A DNA stretch of 64,000 nucleotides. It comes from Agapanthus africanus. Its lineage: Eukaryota; Streptophyta; Magnoliopsida; Asparagales; Amaryllidaceae. A program made the translations under genes and the position numbers. Below the pieces are notes generated by a model, which was not told the origin of the DNA, did not search any database, and worked only from the letters and a program-made list of their open reading frames with translations. The stretch is taken from positions 188,381,739 through 188,445,738 of the forward strand of contig JASDDO010000026.1 of NCBI GenBank assembly GCA_030015575.1. The letters run 5' to 3'. Below are positions 57,365 through 64,000 of the stretch, piece by piece; the first letter of the stretch is position 1; the number at the start of each line of letters is the position of its first letter.

Positions 57365-57605
57365 CCAAGAGCTCAACATCTTGGGCATAGTTTAATAGTA
57401 TCGGGTACATACCACAGCATCGGTGGTCCAGCCGTAGAAGGGCAAACCCAAGCCTCACTAATGGCGCCGTAGAACTGCCGCAAACCCAAAAGTTCAAAGG
57501 CTTTCACAGGGTCATTAAGTCGAGTTAGGGTTTCATTCTTCTAGAGGGTCCATAGAATTGCCTGCATGCCCTTTCGAATACTTTAAACTTGGAATAATAG
57601 GTTTC
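57365..57605 (-). repeat. copia-leader-related segment inside LARD I
   Basis: The minus strand shares 'ggaccctctagaagaa', 'accctaactcga', 'gggtttgcgg.agtt' and 'cttctacggctggacc' in order with copia H (40290-40145) and copia C (43790-43945). I judge it about 75-80% similar over 140 bases. The orientation relative to the transcript is the same in all three. Confidence 0.82.
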
Positions 57606-58157
57606 TGACATTCGATCGTCTCTGTCGACTCCCAACGTCTCCACGTGAAGTCGTCTCTAGCTGGAATCAATCTATCTGATGACCTCGCATCGGGGTAGGC
57701 GAATGATCCACATGTCCTAGTCATTCATCCTCGATGACTGGCGACCTTCTATCATTGGCTCAATCCTCTGGTGCTGATCTGCCCGTCCGAGTAATCTTAT
57801 ACAGCGATCCATCAACGCTCGTGGCGCGAAAACACAATAAAAAGACACATCTCTGCAATCGTGTGTCGCCGGAATCACGCCCTGGTCAGTCCTCGTTTGT
57901 AACGAGCTCGTGCTGACCGCAACTCGAGCCGTAGCTCTCCCTGCCCGTAATCGTGGCAGTAAAACCATAACTGGTACCGATGAGGCTAGATCAGGAATGA
58001 ATATAATACTGAAAAAAGAAATGTACATCCTAAGACTTCTTAAGTGGAGTAGCGTATCGTAAGTATGCCGCGGAACATACCCACGGTACGTCACTCTACT
58101 TTAGTCACCTATTCCATCAACCAAGGGTCATCCTACGCTCCGAAGGTAAAACCTAAC

Positions 58158-58172
58158 GCTCTGATACCAACT
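58158..58172 (-). other. LARD I primer-binding site
   Basis: The minus strand reads AGTTGGTATCAGAGC next to the 5' LTR, as in gypsy D. Confidence 0.92.
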
Positions 58173-58173
58173 T

Positions 58174-61100
58174 TGTCACGACCCGAAAGTACGGAACATG
58201 ACCAGCACTTAAACTACGAACGTCTCGAGGCATACGTAATCTAAGTAAACCGAAAACCCAGAAATCCAAACCAAGAAAAGTAGTAGAGTGAAGGAAAACC
58301 AATTTAAAATCAAGTAGTTTTAATAGCATAAGCCGAGTTATGCGGTTTTAAAAACATCAACTATTTCCTGAAAATTTCGGCAGAGTCTCCTTTGTAAATA
58401 CTGGCTCCCAAACGGGATACAACATGAATAGTATACGAAATCAATAAAAAGGCATCCCCAAGCGGGAGCTAGCTCTTCGTCAAACGACGGTCACAACCAC
58501 ACAAGCAATATAACATACAACGCCAACGGCGGGGATTAAAATTCAAAGGAAACTCAAAACCACAAGAAAACCACAGAAATATAACGCGCGATTCTAAGGT
58601 CGAAGGAATAACATCACTGGTCTCTATCTCAATAAATACATGTTTGGTTGATGGAACTTCTAGATACAACAGAGTAATAATATACAAGTTATATAATGGG
58701 GGGTACGATACAAGTAAACCCACCTACTAGCAAATCACCCGAAGGAAACTATGCCCGCAAGCTGTAAAGAAACCTGTACGGCAAACCTGCAAGAAACTGG
58801 GGCACAACGGGGGTGAGTTGCCAACTCGTGAATAGAAAAAACATCTACGGAAGAAATCGCATAAATAATGCAACCTAGGTCAATTATCATAATAAATCCT
58901 CAATTATATATATAACATGCAACCTATAACAAGGCTAGGGTAAATATCTAACCCGAGTGTAATCTCATGTGCCCGTGTCAGTGCCTCAGGTAGCAATATA
59001 TCATATGAATGAGGTATGAATGCATGAAAACAGAATACATATAAATGAAGAAACTGTTTTCATAATTTAGTGAGATTTCCTTTGTATTTTTAAAATGAGA
59101 TATTATAAATGAAATCAGCATAAAACAGTGCCTAGCATCGGCACAAAACGTAATCCCAATATCTCGATATCTCTGTATCACAGTCTCTGTACCTCAATAT
59201 CTCGAAATCTCAATGTCTCAATCACAATATCTAGGGCGCCGTCAGTCCAGACCGGCCCCTACCATCCATCTCAAGACCACGACGGTATCCTCCGGATATC
59301 CGACGCGTCGGGTAAAATCACCGGTAGGTAGTGCTCCCCTGCCAGGCTCACATCGTCATCATCACGCGCTTCTTGCCCCGGGGTACCTTACCGGGTCCAC
59401 CATGTACCCGAAACGGTTCATCCGTCTCCTCGAATCGGGTCTCGAAATCCATCAGCAAACTCATGGTGGACGACTCATACATCATGGGAAAAACCGCACA
59501 TTTTATTTAAAAAGAGAGAAATCAGTTTATATAAGTTTTGCGGTTTTCCCCCCAAATCCAGAAAATCTCATGGAAATACGAATCCAAATCATCAATAGCA
59601 TGTAAAACCATGAATATAGGCATAACAATGAATAACAGTATGCATGAAGTGGCAAGTAATAATTACAATGTTAAGCTGGCATATAAGGTAGGTACACTAA
59701 TATCATGTCAAATTACTAACTAACAAGCTAAGTCAAGCAATAATCTTTTCTAAGGTAAACGTGACATGGCAATTACCGATGAAGATGTGTGTGAGCCGGC
59801 AAGTAAGTGTACGTGGTACATACGCATCATCGGTAATGGTGCTGGTGTCCTAACCATAAGATATCAACAGTAGAATATGAAGCATAATATAAGCATGTGA
59901 TGCGGAGCGAACAACAATAATGAGCGGGAGCTGAATACTAGACGCAACGATAACTAATCTGCATTAACCTAATATAAGTCCTACAATGGTGCCTTTTAAA
60001 TAACACGAATCGTGGGGTTTTGAAAATAGGGGCTACGGTGTTTTTAAGAAAAGATACGTTTTTTGAAATATCCGTAGAATCCCTTGACTTGTCTTTTAAA
60101 ATACGCACGATTCGTAAGCTTTGAAATAGGTAGGAACCGAATCTAATCTAACAACTAACTAAACTAAAGGGCTAAGCTACAAGCTAGACTACAGGTAAGG
60201 AAACCGCCTAACATCTGAGTCGATACATATACATACCTGTATATATATTAGTCGGTGATCCCGCCTCAATAATATCATATCCGATACCATATCTATAATC
60301 AGACATCCCAAGTCAAGAGTGCGGATCAATCATCAAGATATAGGTCGTACGTAAATCCGTCGAACGGCATCCCCAAATCTGGGTACGGGTCAATATCATA
60401 TTCCTCACACTATTCCTCTAGTATCCTCTTTATCCAAGATCATAGTCTAGGGTACTGACCTATGTCTAGTACAATACTAATATCCTCAATATACTCATGA
60501 TCTGACTACTGATCGACAATCTCGTACAAACCGATATCGTCAGCACATATCATCATCAAGGGGTATACATCGCCCGATACGGCCTAATATCAATATCCTA
60601 GCATATCATGCCTCATATCACGATCACATGTCGACCATTTTATTTATAACACTATTCACCAGTATCGCCGCCCCAAGATCCGCTATAACACCAGGACGTA
60701 CCTCAAGTACGAATCCTACCATATCACCGATATCACAACCTCAACATAAATCTCATCGACTCATCTCAAACCCAAGTATCATCCTCAAATCCGTATGTGA
60801 ACACATAGTCCCATACCCATATGAACATATAACTATATATTCCCGAAAACACAAATGGAAGAAGAATGTATGCAAGTATGGGTGAGTGTGTGCATGAATA
60901 GTGCGACCACTACTCTAGGGTTTCGCGATACTAAACCATCCATATTTATCATCAATAAACTCAAACAAAATATAATCAATAAATGTGTGTATACGTATTC
61001 GTATACATCACCACGAACTGCGAGGGTGCTATACGCCATCCACCCGACTTCTCCCCGTAGATATAAATCTACTCACCTGGTCCTCGCTCGCCTGTGCCGA

Positions 61101-62832
61101 CGTCGCCACATGCTTGATTGTCGTCTCGAAGTCCACATGGGTACCTACATATCATAACGCACCGTATCGCATTATAATCCGATTCATGCCCAAAACGACA
61201 CATGAAACCCACATAGGTCAAAACCTATGGTTGCTTTCACAAATCAACCCAAAAACCCTCGACGTCGGCGTACAAACGCCAAACCATCGAGAAAAACCCA
61301 AACACACTCATTTGCGCATTCACAAACACTAATTATAATATAAAATAGGTTAAAATTCACAAAAACCTCAAATTCACCTTAAAAGTCATTTTTCCGAAAA
61401 TCTAGCAAGCAAAAATTACCCGTTTTAGTACAAAACTCGACGTTTAAACAAATCTAGCGGCCATAATACTTAATAAATATCTTAAATAAGTCATAAAAAC
61501 AATTTCCATAATTTAATCCCAATAAATTTCATTAACCCAAAAATTCTAGTTTACAATATACCCAATTTTAACAATTTTATTGCAAAAATGCACAAATAAC
61601 AATTTAGCTTGGATTTTCATGAACTAAACTATTAAACTACAATTTAAAATGTTAATAATGTTTTGAATACCCTAATTAGATTTTTATCTCACCAAAATAT
61701 GTATATTTTTAAAACCTAGTCTGCAATTTATATAATTATCACAATTAAAATTTACAAAAAAAGCAAACTAGAAACTTGATTTGATTTAGCATAACACTAA
61801 TATGTCAAATACATCACACAACCATAATCTCACAACACAAAACCCCAATTTGAATTCAAACCCCTCTCTTGAATTTCAAATCATGCATTTAGAACTAATT
61901 AAAAACCTATTTAAACATATAATTAAGCTAACCTAAGACAACTAACAACAATTTAAGAGAAAGGTTAGAATTATACCTCATGATCAAGAGATCAAAAATG
62001 AATCTAGAACCAAAATCTTGGCCTCCAAAATGAAAACTTTTCACTAATAATCATACTATAGTAGCCAAGAAATAATGGGTAAGGCTTGGATTTTGAATTA
62101 GCTTTGATTTTGCAAGGATTTTGAGGCAAAATTGTGGAATTTTTTTGATGCAAAATGGAGTGGATTTGGGGGAGGGGCTGCTGCTGATTGGGGTCAGAAA
62201 TTTTCGGCCATGTGGTGTGTGGGGAAGTGAGGAGAGAGAGGTGAAGAAAGTGGGGAGAAAAGACAAATTCTACACCTCTTTGACTTTTCTTTTCTTTTCT
62301 TTTGAAATGTGAGGTGATTGGAGAGAGAGAGAGAGGAAGGGGCTGTCAAAGTGGGCCAGCCACATAGGGAGGGGGAGAGAGGGTGAGGTATGGGTGTGTG
62401 GGTTAGGGAAAAGATAAATATATTACCCCAATTCCTATTAACACTAATTTCACCGAAAAAAGCCGTTTTCTTCGATATTTTCTAAACCGTTTTGGCAAAT
62501 CATTTCATTTCAAAAAGCACATGATAAAATTTTGTTTAATGTGTTATGATGCACAAAATTTGTTTCAACTCATTCCAATTTGTAATTTTCCCTAATTAAA
62601 TGTATTAGGGACGGCTTAAAATAATATTAAAATAATTAATTTCGGAAAAATTTTCAGAAAATTTGAAATTTCTCCAGTGGCTCAATAAACACCAAATACT
62701 AGCAATTTCATAGCTAGAATATGTATATTTAATTTTATAATAAAGATATTTGTATTTTGACTTTTTACAGAAAAACCCCCTTATTTTACCGTTTTTTCGA
62801 AATTTCACCGAAACGATTTTCAAAACGTTACA
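58174..62832 (-). repeat. LARD I 5' LTR (4659 bases)
   Basis: Copy of 50848-55505 with scattered substitutions and one-base indels. Bounded by the primer site on the left and the GTATG duplication on the right. The GA-rich tract at about 62222-62340 reads as a CT-rich tract on the element's strand. Confidence 0.95.
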
Positions 62833-63823
62833 GTATGAGATACTGTATATTAATTGGGCGGATTGCTTTTGGTCGGGTCGTATGTGATATGACCGGGTTG
62901 ATAAATCAAGTGTTGATTTATCATTTAACCATTAGCTTCTCACTAGAAATCCTATCTTGTTTCTTTTGGATGTATGCATGCATGTATGCATTCATTCTTG
63001 TTCATGCACATATGGATGTGCATGCACACATGCATACATACATCATTCTATCATGGTTGTTTATACATAGAAAATGGTGGCAATATAAGACTCACACCTT
63101 GGTTATTTATATGGACTATTACTTATATTTGTTTTAAAACAAAATCAAAAAGGAAAGGATAATTCATGGTTTGTTTCTAGTCTCTTCTTTGACCAAACCA
63201 TGCTCACTTACCCTTAACCATGGATTAAACTTTCCTTTCATGTTTTAACTCAAATTAAATAATATCTTCATGATTTAACCATGGTTTGAGATGAGAAGAA
63301 ATAAATATATATACATATATTTTCTTTTTCCTTTCATGAGTTTATCTTCTCTTCTTCTTAAAAATAGCCATCATCTTCTTCAACCTTGATCTCTTGCTCT
63401 CTAGACTTCTCAAGTGAGCAAAATACTCAAAAAGATAGGATTTTGAAGTGAGAAAGAGAACCACAACACCATTCTACACAAGTCTAGCCCACTTGTTTAG
63501 AGTGTTAGCTTCATTTCATCTTCTTGTTAAAGTGAAGTTGATAGCTTGGACAAAGGAGCTTCGGGTGGATCGTTGTGGACGTTAGAGGACTTCAAGCTAA
63601 TATTTTTCCCAACTCTCAAGTGTCCAAGGAGTCTACAAAAGGGAGCTACAAAGGTTGTAGTCTCAAAACCCTAGCCTTTATAACATATGATGTTAGTTAA
63701 TGTTTATGAAACCCTAATTTTCTAGGATAGTTCCTTTGTATGCTTACTTAGCACCATAAAAATTTGATCTTTGTGATATGTGATGCTTCCAAACCTCTCA
63801 TAGGATGCTAGGTAAACCTTACA
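62833..63823 (+). repeat. Copia C 3' LTR, part 2
   Basis: Resumes with the second gtatg copy and matches the rest of the 5' LTR to ...CCTTACA. A 12-base extra GTATGCATGCAT unit is present near 62971. Confidence 0.95.
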
Positions 63824-63828
63824 GAAAT

Positions 63829-64000
63829 GGGTTCTCTTTAGCTTTAATTTTCTCAAAATATTTCATCATTTTATCAAAAAGCTAGAGAGCTTCAAGAGGA
63901 AGAAGAAGATGAAGTTCAAGTGATGAAAGAATAATTCATATGAGGTTAGAAATGCAACCATGGTAAGTATATCACATACACTAACCATTGTAGAGAATAA
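63829..64000 (-). repeat. Copia H 5' LTR, part 2 (continues beyond window)
   Basis: Resumes exactly where part 1 stopped ('gggttctctttag') and matches 33006-33180 of the H 3' LTR to the window edge. Confidence 0.92.

Larger units (their letters stand above)
55506..58173 (-). other. LARD I internal region, no recognisable enzyme
   Basis: From the polypurine tract (right to left on the minus strand it comes last): AT-rich sequence (55520-56150), a degenerate GTGCA-rich repeat field (56160-56720), a unique stretch (56720-57360), a segment related to copia leaders (57365-57605), further unique sequence, and 140 bases of Tekay leader (58030-58173). The unique stretch carries a plus-strand open frame of 186 codons (56696-57256), antisense to the element, with no family I recognise. 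A minus-strand frame (58094-57717) has an Arg/Ala-rich start loosely like a Tekay gag N terminus. I would not call either a gene. Confidence 0.8.
50848..62832 (-). mobile_element. LARD I: 12-kb non-autonomous gypsy-derived element with 4.66-kb LTRs
   Basis: A minus-strand element of 11,985 bases: 5' LTR 58174-62832, primer site 58158-58172, internal region of 2668 bases, polypurine tract 55508-55518, 3' LTR 50848-55505. LTR ends (TGTCACGACCC...CGTTACA), primer site, the first 140 bases of leader and an LTR block all match gypsy D, so it is a Tekay relative. No protease, RT or integrase motif is visible on either strand. Large LTRs with a non-coding interior fit the large retrotransposon derivative class. 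Six differences in about 370 LTR bases (98.4%) plus a perfect duplication indicate recent movement, necessarily with enzymes supplied in trans. Confidence 0.93.
41216..63823 (+). mobile_element. Copia C: full-length copia element containing LARD I in its 3' LTR
   Basis: 5' LTR (41216-43299), primer site, leader of about 2.5 kb, gag-pol (45792-49718), polypurine tract, and a 3' LTR in two parts (49733-50847 and 62833-63823). Perfect 5-base target-site copies, GAAAT, flank it at 41211-41215 and 63824-63828. About 15 differences over the first 490 LTR bases give about 97% identity. Three stop codons make it defective. Confidence 0.95.

Overview
The window is intergenic heterochromatin-type DNA from a flowering plant, very probably one with a large, retrotransposon-rich genome. 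I see no host protein gene, tRNA, rRNA or CRISPR array. Almost every base belongs to a stack of nested LTR retrotransposons from two groups. The first is a Ty1/copia family with LTRs of about 1.9-2.2 kb and an Angela-like gag-pol. The second is a Ty3/gypsy family of Tekay/Del type, shown by its gag, FIDD reverse transcriptase, C-terminal chromodomain-like segment and LTRs ending TGTCACGACCC/GGGTCGTGACA. Both prime from a site matching the initiator-Met tRNA 3' end (TGGTATCAGAGC). The letters R1, A-I are my labels.

Layout from the left. Positions 1-1875: right part of a minus-strand copia LTR (R1), sitting inside the 5' LTR of copia A. Positions 1876-10255: copia A (+), nearly intact apart from one frameshift. 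Positions 10256-14864: minus-strand gypsy D (gag, primer site, 5' LTR), which A interrupts. Positions 14865-28842: copia B (+), interrupted in gag by D and again at 15451-23530 by gypsy E (+). Positions 28843-30980: leader fragment, primer site and 5' LTR of minus-strand copia F, which B interrupts. Positions 30981-32600: leader, primer site and LTR tip of minus-strand copia G, which F interrupts. Positions 32601-41215 plus 63829-64000: minus-strand copia H, lacking gag. Positions 41216-63823: copia C (+), inserted in H's 5' LTR with a perfect GAAAT target-site duplication. C's 3' LTR is split by element I (50848-62832, minus), a 12-kb large retrotransposon derivative (LARD) with two 4.66-kb LTRs, no recognisable pol and a perfect GTATG duplication. 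The deepest chain visible is G > F > B > D > A > R1, six levels.

LTR divergence, hand-counted over short stretches, agrees with the nesting on the right: H about 93% identical, C about 97%, I about 98.4%. Copia A is about 98.8%.

The most interesting signal is not coding. The copia leaders between primer site and gag carry three consecutive hairpins that display the same loop on different, self-complementary stems. The loop sequence is shared within an element but differs between elements, which suggests a structured RNA domain maintained by concerted evolution. The leaders also hold a second conserved structured block. The copia LTRs share a chain of short palindromes. The LARD carries a stretch clearly related to the copia leader, so its internal region is a gypsy/copia chimera.
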